A stretch of DNA of 51,082 nt from Planctomycetaceae bacterium (GTDB taxonomy: Bacteria; Planctomycetota; Planctomycetia; Pirellulales; Pirellulaceae). The translations under genes and the position numbers were made by a program. Positions 33,481-43,500 of the stretch are shown one piece after another (the stretch's first letter is position 1; each line of letters starts with the position of its first letter). The notes beneath the pieces are model-generated. The model saw only the letters and a list, made by a program, of their open reading frames with translations. It was not told where the DNA came from and made no database searches. The DNA is taken from assembly GCA_002862205.1 (NCBI GenBank), contig PKCN01000400.1, forward strand, positions 1 through 51,082, in the 5' to 3' direction.

Positions 33481-34755
33481 GTGACCAGCAAAATCTCACA
33501 AGAGCATCCATTGTCTCGCCATCAGATTGAGTCAATGCAATTGCAACGACTCAATGAATTGATTCGGGAGGTTCAGGATCGCCCTTTTTATCGTGAACGC
33601 CAACTCTGTGATCGCTATCCCCTTGAATCGCTCGATGATCTGGCTTCGTTGCCTTTGTTGACGAAGGAGCAAGTGCTTGGAGAGGCTGCCGGCCATCCTG
33701 CACGAATCTTCGATTTGTCGCGAACTGCTTACACACGACTGCACCAAACGAGTGGAACCAAGGGGTTTCCGATGACGGTGCTGGACACGCCGTCAGACTG
33801 GGACTGGTGGTTGTCTTGCTGGGATTACGTCCTTGACGCCGCGGAAGTTGAGCGGAGCGATGTGGCGATGATGGCGTTTTCCTTCGGACCCTTCATTGGA
33901 TTCTGGACAGCCAATGATGCGCTGGTTCGTCGTGGAACAACCGTGGTGCCCGGTGGGGGGATGACCAGCCAGCAGCGGATTCAGATGATTTTTGACCACC
34001 GATGCACCGTGCTGTGTTGCACGCCTACCTACGCACTGCACTTGGGTGCAGTCGCTGACAAGCACGGCGTCGACCTGGCCAAGTCGGACATCCGCCGGAT
34101 CATCGTGGCAGGCGAACCGGGGGGATCGACGTCAACTGTTCGTGCTCGGTTGGAAGCAATCTGGGGAGCCAGTGTGGTAGACCATACAGGAGCCAGTGAA
34201 ATAGGGGCGTGGGGGTTTGGTAACCCGACTGGGACTGGAATACACGTCATCGAAAACGAATTTATCGCGGAACTGCGGCGTTTTGATGTCGAGAGCCCAG
34301 AAGGCGTTGAGGTGGACGATGGTGAGCAAGCTGAGTTGGTATTGACGAGCCTTGGCAGGTTTGGCGGGCCAGTGATTCGCTATCGGACGGGTGATGTTGT
34401 TCGTGGATATCGGGAGCATGATCAGGCCTGTCGTTTTCTGTTTTTGGAGGGGGGAGTGCTCGGCCGAGTTGACGATATGATGGTGATTCGTGGAGTCAAC
34501 GTGTTCCCCAGCAGCATTGAGTCCATGGTCCGGGAAATTACACCACTGGCAGAATTCAGGATGATTGCGACTCGCGTTGACGAAATGGATCAGCTGGCTA
34601 TCGAGCTGGAAGCGGATGAGCGAGATGCGGCCAGACTTTCCGACTTGATACGCGACCGATTGGCGATGCGAGTGAGTGTTGAGGCAGTCGGTGCGGGAAA
34701 ATTGCCGCGATTTGAAGCCAAAGCGAAACGACTAGTCGATCGCCGTAGAATGTAA
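33481..34755 (+). CDS. phenylacetate-CoA ligase-like adenylate-forming enzyme
   Basis: 424 aa, the PaaK length class. N-terminal LNELIREVQDRPFYRERQL matches the PaaK start. ATP-binding P-loop HQTSGTKGFPM (~87-97), the HTGASEIGAWGF block (~237-248, family Y/HxxTE/AS), YRTGDVV (~302-308) and the C-terminal GRVDDMMVIRGVNVFPSSIE (~329-348) are visible. Members activate aryl or other carboxylates as AMP then CoA thioesters. The substrate cannot be read from sequence, and no phenylacetate genes are nearby. The start is GTG at 33481 without SD. A DUF971 gene follows after 45 bp. Confidence 0.9.
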   Translation: MTSKISQEHPLSRHQIESMQLQRLNELIREVQDRPFYRERQLCDRYPLESLDDLASLPLLTKEQVLGEAAGHPARIFDLSRTAYTRLHQTSGTKGFPMTVLDTPSDWDWWLSCWDYVLDAAEVERSDVAMMAFSFGPFIGFWTANDALVRRGTTVVPGGGMTSQQRIQMIFDHRCTVLCCTPTYALHLGAVADKHGVDLAKSDIRRIIVAGEPGGSTSTVRARLEAIWGASVVDHTGASEIGAWGFGNPTGTGIHVIENEFIAELRRFDVESPEGVEVDDGEQAELVLTSLGRFGGPVIRYRTGDVVRGYREHDQACRFLFLEGGVLGRVDDMMVIRGVNVFPSSIESMVREITPLAEFRMIATRVDEMDQLAIELEADERDAARLSDLIRDRLAMRVSVEAVGAGKLPRFEAKAKRLVDRRRM

Positions 34756-34800
34756 GTGCATGCGGTAGCAACGTTGTTACCTCTTGTTCCGTGAATCTTC

Positions 34801-35193
34801 ATGAAAGAACGCAACTCCGAAATGTCAGAGCCCGTTTTTAAAGAACCCAAGTTGAGCTTGCCCGATGGTGTTGTGCCGGTGGGGCTGGGGCGTGATGGGA
34901 ATGCTGCGATTACCATCAGTTGGAGCGATGGCGTCGAAACAAAATGGACCGCTGAGCAGCTGCGCAAACATTGCCCATGTGCAACATGCCGGGAAAAAAG
35001 ACGGGGCAAACAAAACAAATTGGTCGCCAGTGAGGATAAGCTCGCTGTGCTGCCGGTGTTGACTGCTGCTGAGGCACAGCCTCTTGCAATCGTTGGGATG
35101 AAGCCTGTTGGATCCTACGCCTACAATATTCGCTTCAGCGACGGGCATTCGTCCGGGATCTACCCCATGGAATTGCTGAGAACATCAAGTTGA
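34801..35193 (+). CDS. DUF971-domain protein
   Basis: 130 aa. DUF971 (GBBH-like N-terminal) fold: AAITISWSDGVETKWTAEQLRKHCPCATCREK with the family's CPCATC cysteines, and the C-terminal VGSYAYNIRFSDGHSSGIYPMELLR. Similar domains occur in gamma-butyrobetaine hydroxylase N-termini and in proteins tied to Fe-S/Mrp assembly; the cysteines could bind zinc or iron. The first ~15 residues are polar. It lies 45 bp after the PaaK-like gene and may be co-transcribed, though a functional link is not evident. Confidence 0.9.
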   Translation: MKERNSEMSEPVFKEPKLSLPDGVVPVGLGRDGNAAITISWSDGVETKWTAEQLRKHCPCATCREKRRGKQNKLVASEDKLAVLPVLTAAEAQPLAIVGMKPVGSYAYNIRFSDGHSSGIYPMELLRTSS

Positions 35194-35259
35194 TGCTTCA
35201 TGGCTATCCAAAGTCCAATCTTGCCCTTGAAGTTCGCCCGGTGTTTTGGCGATCGCGAA

Positions 35260-36369
35260 TCAGACTTTGATCAACTTGCTGACACGTCCTCCACGAACCC
35301 ATTCAGTGACGAAAATATTACCATCTGCATCAAAACATGCATCATGTGGATGAACGAATTTTCCGGGGATCCATTTTTTGGGACTGGTCCGCATCGCTTC
35401 TTTCTTGTCGAGGACTCGGTTACGCCACGCTTCATCATCGCCGAGTTGGGCTAGCGTTTTGTTGTCAGGCCCCAGAATCGTAATCCGCGCATGTAAGTCT
35501 GGCACGAGTAACAGATCACCTTGGCTGTCGATGTCAGCGGGAAACAGAAAACCATTCTGGGTGCGGAGGTGGTTGCCGTTCATGTCGAACCATTGAAGTC
35601 TTGAATTGGCACGGTCAGCAACGACGAGTTTCGGAGTCCCGTCCCTTGCATCAAGCCATTGTCCATGAGGTGTGCGGAACTGTCCGTTTTGTTGCCCCGG
35701 TCCGCCAATTGCTTTTATGAAGTTGTCCTTTGCGTCGTACTGGTAAAGGTAGGCGCTGCCGTAACCGTCGCCGAGATAATAACCCCCGTCAGGGCGGAAA
35801 CTGATATTGGTGGGACGGAACCCAAGTTTCTTGCCCGCGAATCCAGCGTGCTCGAAAATCTGATCTCGATCGCGTGTCCATACAAGTTCACCTGTGAGTG
35901 ACATCTTGGCGAAAGACTTTTTCGCGTACGAGGCAGAAAGGTAAATGAACTCTTCGTTTCCTTCGCTTCGAATGTCGATGCCATGGCCACTGGCTGCAGA
36001 CGAGTCACCTTTTTTGACGCTATGGAATCCAGCAAGACTTTTGACGAATTTTCCCTCAGGGTCAAACACGTAAACAGAGTCGGGTGTGCCTGTGTGCGTG
36101 ATATAGACATATCCCCGACTGTCAACGCAGACACCATGCGATGCATTGCCGTAATCGTGGGTCGAAGGCAGATTGTGTCGCCCCCAGTGATGAATGACCC
36201 GGTAGGTGTGTTCTCCTGACCCAATGACGGGCTCTTGGCTACCCGACTTGTCATCGGCGTTGAGGATCAAAGGGGCTGCCATGGTCGAAAGTGCAGCGGT
36301 CGCCCGTGTGGTGCTGGACAGGAAGTGTCGGCGGCTTGTTGAATGGCGGCTTGTTGAATGATTGGGCAC
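35260..36369 (-). CDS. Tat-exported NHL-repeat propeller protein
   Basis: 369 aa. Twin-arginine signal SRRHFLSSTTRATAALSTMAAPLILNA. NHL-type blades follow (GVCVDSRGYVYITHTGTPDSVYVFDPEGKFV; ISFRPDGGYYLGDGYGSAYLYQYDAKDNFI; LVVADRANSRLQWFDMNGNHL; CFDADGNIFVTEWVRGGRVSKL). Similar to 6-bladed propellers of the peptidylglycine lyase type, but no lyase activity can be claimed. Start is GTG at 36369; codons 4-13 are a perfect 15-bp duplication encoding HSTSR twice, extending the Tat n-region. It follows the cytochrome gene by 147 bp on the same strand and may receive electrons or substrate from it (inference). Confidence 0.87.
   Translation of the reverse strand: MPNHSTSRHSTSRRHFLSSTTRATAALSTMAAPLILNADDKSGSQEPVIGSGEHTYRVIHHWGRHNLPSTHDYGNASHGVCVDSRGYVYITHTGTPDSVYVFDPEGKFVKSLAGFHSVKKGDSSAASGHGIDIRSEGNEEFIYLSASYAKKSFAKMSLTGELVWTRDRDQIFEHAGFAGKKLGFRPTNISFRPDGGYYLGDGYGSAYLYQYDAKDNFIKAIGGPGQQNGQFRTPHGQWLDARDGTPKLVVADRANSRLQWFDMNGNHLRTQNGFLFPADIDSQGDLLLVPDLHARITILGPDNKTLAQLGDDEAWRNRVLDKKEAMRTSPKKWIPGKFVHPHDACFDADGNIFVTEWVRGGRVSKLIKV
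36331..36360 (-). repeat. 15-bp in-frame duplication in a Tat n-region
   Basis: Two perfect copies of gcggcttgttgaatg (plus strand), codons 4-13 of the NHL-protein gene, encoding HSTSR-HSTSR right before the Arg-Arg pair of the Tat signal. Confidence 0.95.
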
Positions 36370-36484
36370 AGTGTTTGCCTGCGGGGATAGAGAGCGGTTG
36401 ATTGTGGGGATTGGATCGAAATGCTTGATCAGGATTGCCGGGGGGGTGTGCTGATGACCGAGTTTCGGTTTCTAACCGACAAAT

Positions 36485-36525
36485 GTTGATCGAGGGCGTG
36501 TTGATCGAGGGCGTGTTCATCGAGT
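36485..36525 (-). repeat. 15-bp array across the cytochrome-gene stop codon
   Basis: Two perfect copies of gttgatcgagggcgt (36485-36499, 36500-36514) plus a partial, slightly altered copy gttcatcgagt (36515-36525). The partial copy contains the TGA stop (36517-36519) of the large heme-binding protein gene, so the array grew outward from that stop codon. Confidence 0.92.
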
Positions 36526-39500
36526 TGGAACGTGGTTGATCGTCCAGTAGAGTTCTTCTGCGAAATCAGTTCCGTCCGCTGCTTTGATGCGGATCTTGAG
36601 TTGAACTTGGTCAGCAGGAATCATATCTCGGATGTTCAGTTTTACACTTCTTGCGTCCGATCCTAATGTCACGGATTCAATTTTGATGCGTTCGCTGCCA
36701 CGTTTGTCGGTCAGGGGCGAATAACGATCTGAACCATAACTGCTTCGCCAGTGATAATTCCAATGCTCGGCCTCGTATGACCCGACATCGGTGACGCTGT
36801 TTGGTTCAAGAGGGAAGTTGAATTTTATCAGCAATCCATCTTTCTCAACCTTGCAGTCGGTGACCATGTGCCATGGCTTTCCGGTGTAACGCACGCGTTG
36901 CAACCCGCCGTCCAGTAAACCGGCGCGGCCCCCGCCGTTCCAGCCTTGCAACCCCGTTGCATAGACCTGCCCATCCATGGGGTTGACTCGAGCACGCATG
37001 ATTCCAGTACGAAAATCAAACGGCAGTTTGGCAATCGCGGCCTGGGTGTGACCCTCGATATCCTGAATCATCATGTAGGACATCCAGCCCTTGCCAAAAC
37101 TGGTGTGCAGCAGGTGCCCGGATAAGGGGCCCCAGCGATCGTCGTCGACCCAAAGTTGACCGCCGGATGAGTTGTCGAAATCCTGCGGCATCCAGACGAG
37201 CGGAGGATCAAACGAAGACGGGGGTACCACCTTCTTGACGTCAATCGTTCCGCCGCCCGGTTCCCACATACCGGGAATGGAATACGTTTGCACCCAGCCA
37301 TAAAATCCGTCGGGTTTGAGCAGGCTCACTTTGGATGCGGGGGTCCATTGACCCTGATTGTCGCTCGCTGTGGGGCGCCCGTCTGGAAGCATTCCCATTC
37401 CATTGGGTGTGCGGAAGCCTGTGCAAAAAACTTCCCGGTGTTTTCCGTCAGGTGATATTTTGATCACAGCACCAGGCAGTTTAGAGTCTGCGCCGTGGCC
37501 ACTTTTGCTGTAGTAGAAGTTGCCTTCTGCGTCTGTTTGAAGATCAAAGTTGAAAGCATGGAAGTTGACAGAAACATCCATGTCCGGACTGAAACTTTCA
37601 TGGAAGTCTGCTTCTCCATCCTGATTGAGATCATGTAACTTGATGATCCGGTCCTTGCAGGTGACAAAGACCTGGTTGTCCACGACCTTCACGCCGAAAG
37701 GTTCATATAAGCCCGCGGCAAACCGTTTCCAGCGAATGTCGGTTAGTTCATTGTCGATCCCGGAGACAATCCAGATGTCCCCGCCGTAAGTCGATAATGC
37801 CATGCGACCATCAGAAAAGAAGTCGAGTGCCGATGTCCGAAACCAGGTGTTCCACGGATTCGATTCCGGTAGTGTCAGCGTATCCAATGCGTAACCGTAT
37901 GGCTGCAGACCTGGATAGCCCACTGTGTGCAGAACTTGTGGCCACCGCGCGGGCCCACCGGAAATCATGCCAGCGGGAATGACCGCATGTGGTTGATTGT
38001 TGGATCGCAAGGATGAAAGCCATCTCACTAGTTCTGGTTTCTTTTTGCCCTGTGACCGATGGATCGTGATGTTGCGTGTCTTGTGGTCCTCTGGTAATCG
38101 AAGACAAAGGCGTTGCTTTTCATCAATATCCCACTTCAAACCAGCAGCATCGCCCATTACCACCGCTGCCGTATAGCGAATTACCCGGCCTTGGTCATGC
38201 TGATAGCTGATCACGAAGCAGTTTTCCGCTGTGCTGCTCGACACGGTCGGAGCGTCTGGTTTCAAGCCATCGCTCAGCTTATGGATGGTGTTGCGTGTCT
38301 TGACTTGCGTGGCTGGATCAGCCGGGTTTTGCGCCTCGGCAACTGACAGAACCAAAGGGACACCACCCATGATCTGCATCGTGTGGGCCAGCCCTTTCTC
38401 AGATCGAGTTGGGACTTCCAGGATTTCTCTGCCATCAATCGAATAACTCAGCACAACCCGCTCAGCATGGTTGTAATGCCCCTTGTAGTCCATCCAGCGA
38501 GTTGGCATCGGTCCTCGAGGTAGTAGTTGGTCTCGGGGGTAATCGAGTGATCCATCGTGTCCCCATGCCCAGCCAGACCAGGCTTCAATCGTTTTTCCCG
38601 CTGGGGTGACTGTGCCTTCTCCGCGATCCCGCGTGTGTTGGGTTTGGGTAAGGTTGAGTCCACCGGGCCACACGCCCGCTTGATCCATCGAATGCAGGTC
38701 ATAGGAAATCGTGGTGCCGCCGAGATCCACGTTCAAGACACTGCTACGCTCACGTCCCAATTGTGATGCCAGAGTATTGCCGTAATCACGCCGGATTTCA
38801 GGCTGTTCCGAGCCATTGCGTGTCCCCTCGGGCAGGTTTTCCAAGTACTCCTTGTCGACTTTGAAATAGTCGGGGTTGGAGGGTTTCATGAATTGTTCGC
38901 GAATGTAATGCACGACCTGATAACGCTCTTTGGGAGTCAGGTGGCGCATTGCAGCCATGAGGCCCTTGCCGTTGGACAGTGTCATGAACATCTGGAAGGG
39001 ATCAGAGCCATAACGCATCTTGTCGGTACCAAAAGCACGCGCGGTGGGAAGCGAAGGTGTGTTGCCGTCGTTGCCGTGGCAATTGAAACAATAGCCATGG
39101 TAGATGCCCTTACCCGTTTCATAGTCGCGACTGCGCAGTTTGCCGATGATGCCGGCATGGTCAAGATCAACCGTGTCATCCTTGAATTGGAGTTGGTCGG
39201 GGCGTGGCATCAACTCCCCGGCCCGAGTAGCGCCTCCCTCTGCAAGTTCGATCAGATAACGTGTGAGATCAAGAAAGTCACGGAGGTTGCCGATGGTTGC
39301 GACCAAGCCGTCAGGCATCATTGATTGCGTGTTCGTCTTGATTGCTTCAATGTCGTCTTTGGCGATCACACGAGTTCGATCCAAGTCGTTCGCAGAGCGT
39401 ACGCTGATCGTGTCCTCGTTCTCGCTGGTGACAAGAGCGACAATGACTTCACCATTTGTTGTCAGGATTGATTTTGTTTCATAGCCTTTGTGGATGACTT

Positions 39501-39837
39501 TCGAGGGATTCAGCAGCGATTCGATCAAATGTGTATCAGAGACCTTTCTGATTGCTGTCAGGTCAGGACCCAGGGGTGGAGCGTGCTTGCTTGCCGCTGC
39601 ATTGCGTGCTGTGTGGCAGTGAACGCAGGATGCGGCTGATGTGTAAAAAACCAACGCGCCCCGTTTCGCATCACCACGTTGTCTCGCTTGAGCAGCCAGA
39701 TCCTCGTAGGACGTCATTTTCAGTTGTGTCACGAAAGGCATCGGTGATCGGACTGTTTCAGACAATGCCTCGAACTCGGCTACACAGACTGACAGGCAGG
39801 CGATGAAGACGATTTTTGTGTTCAACAGGAGATGCAT
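36517..39837 (-). CDS. large secreted c-type cytochrome / heme-binding propeller protein
   Basis: 1,106 aa. A signal peptide starts at ATG 39837 (MHLLLNTKIVFIACLSVCVA). Two heme c sites: C71-VH-C74-H75 and C250-FN-C253-H254. Between them is the planctomycete heme-binding domain (LGPDLTAIRKVSDTHLIESLLNPSKVIHKGYE). Residues ~330-600 are a jelly-roll-like region (DLHSMDQAGVWPGGLNL; TRWMDYKGHYNHAERVVLSY). Residues ~640-1010 form a beta-propeller resembling sugar dehydrogenases (WFRTSALDFFSDGRMALSTYGG; GFRTPNGMGMLPDG). It probably oxidises a sugar-like substrate in the periplasm, passing electrons to its hemes (inference). The frame opens further to 39894 through a purine array. Confidence 0.87.
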   Translation of the reverse strand: MHLLLNTKIVFIACLSVCVAEFEALSETVRSPMPFVTQLKMTSYEDLAAQARQRGDAKRGALVFYTSAASCVHCHTARNAAASKHAPPLGPDLTAIRKVSDTHLIESLLNPSKVIHKGYETKSILTTNGEVIVALVTSENEDTISVRSANDLDRTRVIAKDDIEAIKTNTQSMMPDGLVATIGNLRDFLDLTRYLIELAEGGATRAGELMPRPDQLQFKDDTVDLDHAGIIGKLRSRDYETGKGIYHGYCFNCHGNDGNTPSLPTARAFGTDKMRYGSDPFQMFMTLSNGKGLMAAMRHLTPKERYQVVHYIREQFMKPSNPDYFKVDKEYLENLPEGTRNGSEQPEIRRDYGNTLASQLGRERSSVLNVDLGGTTISYDLHSMDQAGVWPGGLNLTQTQHTRDRGEGTVTPAGKTIEAWSGWAWGHDGSLDYPRDQLLPRGPMPTRWMDYKGHYNHAERVVLSYSIDGREILEVPTRSEKGLAHTMQIMGGVPLVLSVAEAQNPADPATQVKTRNTIHKLSDGLKPDAPTVSSSTAENCFVISYQHDQGRVIRYTAAVVMGDAAGLKWDIDEKQRLCLRLPEDHKTRNITIHRSQGKKKPELVRWLSSLRSNNQPHAVIPAGMISGGPARWPQVLHTVGYPGLQPYGYALDTLTLPESNPWNTWFRTSALDFFSDGRMALSTYGGDIWIVSGIDNELTDIRWKRFAAGLYEPFGVKVVDNQVFVTCKDRIIKLHDLNQDGEADFHESFSPDMDVSVNFHAFNFDLQTDAEGNFYYSKSGHGADSKLPGAVIKISPDGKHREVFCTGFRTPNGMGMLPDGRPTASDNQGQWTPASKVSLLKPDGFYGWVQTYSIPGMWEPGGGTIDVKKVVPPSSFDPPLVWMPQDFDNSSGGQLWVDDDRWGPLSGHLLHTSFGKGWMSYMMIQDIEGHTQAAIAKLPFDFRTGIMRARVNPMDGQVYATGLQGWNGGGRAGLLDGGLQRVRYTGKPWHMVTDCKVEKDGLLIKFNFPLEPNSVTDVGSYEAEHWNYHWRSSYGSDRYSPLTDKRGSERIKIESVTLGSDARSVKLNIRDMIPADQVQLKIRIKAADGTDFAEELYWTINHVPTR

Positions 39838-39856
39838 GAGGAGGGCAAACAATCGA

Positions 39857-39929
39857 GGGGAAACAAAGAAGGGGAAACAAAGAAGGCGAAACAAAGAAGG
39901 GGAAATACAAAGAAGGGGAAATACAAGGA
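39857..39929. repeat. purine-rich tandem array, 14- and 16-bp units
   Basis: ggggaaacaaagaa twice, ggcgaaacaaagaa once (14 bp), then ggggaaatacaaagaa and ggggaaatacaagg (16-bp form). It lies 20-90 bp upstream of the cytochrome-gene ATG and, as minus strand, is a pyrimidine tract that could affect its 5' UTR. Confidence 0.9.
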
Positions 39930-40573
39930 GGAGCAGGAGGTAAATGAGCGTGAAGAACTAGAGTTTACACCTAACGGACCTACCTTGGCTGATCTTTGGG
40001 ATGACTGACATCCAAGGGCATGAGTCAGCGATCGCTTGATGGGGGCGAGCATTTTTTGCGATAGGTTCTTGCCGCGGTTTTGATTTTTATTTGGTCAGCG
40101 ATCAATCCAGAAAGGTGTTTTCCGATCGGGGTCATATTGAAACTTTGGCAGTTTGCGTGGTTTTCTGGGCAAGGGTCCGGAAGCCTCGATCACAGCAAAC
40201 TGGATCAAGCGTTGAAATTGAGTGATGTCAGCCACAGGCTCGGCGCGACTTGTTTTTCATGCCTGGGCTTTCCGCGGGTTGGGTGGCGGCTGTGCTTCCC
40301 GGCCTTCCCTAAAAAGTTGATTTTAACGTGAGCGTTCTGGTCGTCGGGGAGAGATGCTGACCCCCCTGTGGAGCTATCTGGGGTCTGTGTTTTTGAGAAA
40401 AAGAGGTTATTCCCAGATAAAAAACTTGGACCGCTACGGTGAACCGCTAGTCTATGACGCCAATGAATCGCAGTCGTGAAGGATGCGTTTATGCGGTTCT
40501 TCTCTTCTCTCATCATGTTCAAAGAACGCTATTCAACCTCCAACCTTCGTTCAGAAGGAACACGGGACTAAAC
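39930..40573. other. 644-bp divergent region between cytochrome and giant-protein genes
   Basis: No gene that I can support. It must carry the promoters of two divergent large genes. It holds a paired segment near the giant gene (see 40375-40419). The frame of the giant gene is open from 40454, but the peptide before 40574 has no export-motif character. Confidence 0.5.
40375..40419 (+). promoter_or_regulatory. stem-loop in the 5' region of the giant gene
   Basis: TATCTGGG (40375-40382) pairs with CCCAGATA (40412-40419); the enclosed sequence contains a second small hairpin, TTTTT-gag-AAAAA, and the outer stem is followed by aaaaaac. It may be a 5' UTR element of the giant surface-protein mRNA. 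Supported only by base pairing. Confidence 0.35.
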
Positions 40574-43500
40574 ATGCGGCAAACATCCAAAACCAGAGAA
40601 CGATTGAACCGGCGGGTGGCCACAAGACGGCGACTGTTCGAATTATTGGAGTCGCGCCGGCTTTTGGCAGCCGATGGTGCTTTTGATTGGATGAGTCCGG
40701 GGCATTGGCATTCTGGATGGGAGATGAGCTATGCAGAGTTTGTTCATCATTCGCCACAGGGTCCGATGGCTGAGAATGCCTATGACGACTATTTGAATGA
40801 CCTTGGCGGTAACAGCTGTGGTGATGGCGACGGAGACGATCCGCCTCACGGACCTGGTTGCGCTTGTGGTCCATGCACTGCGTCTCAGGGTTCGACCTTG
40901 TTTGTTGAACGTCCTGAGCAGGCCTTTGATTTTATTGTGGGGGGTGGAGGTTCATCGGGGGATTCTGCGTCTGCCGCGTTAGCAGACACGTTTTTGTTAC
41001 ACAGCCTTCCGGCCGCCAATCATACGATTTATCTCGATTTTGATGGGCATGTAACCGAGGGGACGACATGGAATTCGCAGAGTGGGTATTCAAGCATTGT
41101 TTCTCCCGCTTACGACCCGGGAGGTAATGGCGCAAGTTTTACGGACGCCGAACTGGCTCAGATTCAGGGGATTTGGAAACGCGTTGCGGAAGATTTTGCA
41201 CCCTTTGAAATCAACGTTACAACGGAAGATCCCGGCGCCGCGGCGCTGAGTAAGACGGGAGGGTCAGACGCCCAGTGGGGATCACGCGTGGTCGTGACTG
41301 AGGATTGGGACAATTGCGGATGCGGTGGATTCGCCTACCTGACCAGTTTCAACGACTCGGTCGATGAGCCTGTTTTTGTTTTCACGACGAGTGCGACTGG
41401 TGTCTCTGCTGCTACCACCCATGAAGTTGGTCACGCTCTCGGTCTCAGTCACGACGGCACGACTGCAGGTGCTGAGTATTACAACGGACATGGATCGGGC
41501 GATGTCGGCTGGGGCCCGATCATGGGGAGTGGTTATTACAAGAACATGACCACTTGGGATACTGGACAATATTATCAGGCGAACAATGGTCAAGATGATT
41601 GGCAAATCATCACCAACAATAATGGGTTCGGCTTTCGTCAAGATGATCACGGAGGAAGCGGTTCGAATTTCAGTTCGTTGGTGATTGAAGGCACCAATAG
41701 CAGCGATTCGAGCCTTTCAGATGTAAGTGGTTTTGGCGTCATTTCACAGGCAAACGATCAGGACTGGTTTGAGTTCAAGACGGGTTCCGGGGCGATCAAT
41801 CTCACGGTTGATTCCTATGTGCAGGAAACTTTTGTCAGTAATGGTGTTGGTTTCACTCGATCCATTGAGCCATCGCCGGAGGGTGATCAGGGTTCAAATC
41901 TGGATGTTTTGGCAACCATCTACGACAGTAATCTGAACGTCGTTGCTACAAGCAACCCAGCGACCGGTTTGAGTGCCTCGTTCAATAATCTTTCGTTGAC
42001 TGAGGGAACCTATTACATCGCGGTCGACGGGACTGGTTATGGCAACTGGGCTGCCAACCCACCAACCGGGTTTGATCAATCTGTCAGTCGTGGTCAGTAT
42101 CTGATTGCTGGTACCGTCGTCTCGGTCGATCAGACACTCAATGCTGGGAATGATTTTGCAACCACCCAAGTCGATACTCCCGTCGATATCAATGTGTTGG
42201 AAAATGACTCCGATCCACAAAACGGATCATTCAGCATCACTTCGATGACTGACCCCAGTAATGGTCAGACGAGCGAGGTCAATGGTGTGGTCACCTACAC
42301 GCCGAATGCAGGTTTTGTTGGCACGGATACTTTCACGTACACGATTACTGACGATCAAGCTGAAACCGCAACCGCAACCGTGACGGTTACCGTCGTGCCG
42401 CCATCGCCACCAGTACTGTTTGTTGACGATGATCAAGGACAGACGTTTGAACGCTTTTACACGGCTGCCTTGGATGCAAATACGACTGCTTACGATACCT
42501 GGCAGGTGTCCTCCCAAGGGTTGCCTGTTGCTGCTGATCTTGCCCCTTACGACGTCGTGGTTTGGAATACAGGTTTTGATTACTCGGCGGCTGAGGCAGG
42601 GTTGTCGACAAATGAGCAAGTGGCATTGTCAAGCTATCTCGACGGTGGAGGAGGTTTGTTCCTCGTCGGACAGGATATTCTCTACAACGGCGTCAGTTCC
42701 ACTTTTCAAACCGATTACCTCAAACTTGCCACTTTCACCAGCGATGTGCGCAATCTGAGTCAGTATGTCGGGGTCAGCGGGAGTTCCATCAGTGATGGCA
42801 TGAATTTGAGTTTCAGTCTGCCTTCAGACTTTAATGCTGATTGGAGTGATTCTCTGTCACCCACCGCCGCGGGCGAGGGCGTGTTCTACCGGAATTCGGT
42901 GAATACCGCCGCCGAGCCTTTCAATACGATTGCTTACGGTGGCGAAGATTTCCGGGTTGTCTTCATGGCGTCGCCCTTTGAGGGAATCAGTACCACGGCA
43001 GGGAATCCGAATAATCAGGCCTTCGTCATGCAGAAGGTTGTTGATTTCCTGATGCCACCAACAGCGCCTGCAGGCGATGTGATTGTTACAGAACCGACTC
43101 CTTCGGCAGTGACGACAGAGGCGGGTGGCAGTGTTTCATTCACCGTGGCTCTGACCCAAGAGCCTGTTGCCGATGTGAGTTTTGATGTTTCATCGAGTAA
43201 CGTCAACGAGGGGACGGTTGATGTGAGTCAGCTGACCTTCACTTCTGGCAATTACAGCGTTCCCCAAACTGTCACTGTGACCGGAGTCGATGACTCGGTT
43301 GTGGATGGTAGTGTGAGTTACACGGTTGTGCTTGGGACCGCGAGTACCACCGATAGCAATTACGTTGGTTTGAATCCTGACGACGTGAACTTGACCAACG
43401 TAGACGATGATGATCCCGTTTTGATCTTGACGTTGAGCGGGACGGAGGTAGCCGAAACCGGAACTCTCTCAGCAACCGTCACCCGCAATACCACGACGGG

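Noticed and set aside
34759-34786. Imperfect palindrome ggtagcaacgttgttacc before the DUF971 gene as terminator
   Set aside because: One mismatch in the stem and no U tract; I do not call it.
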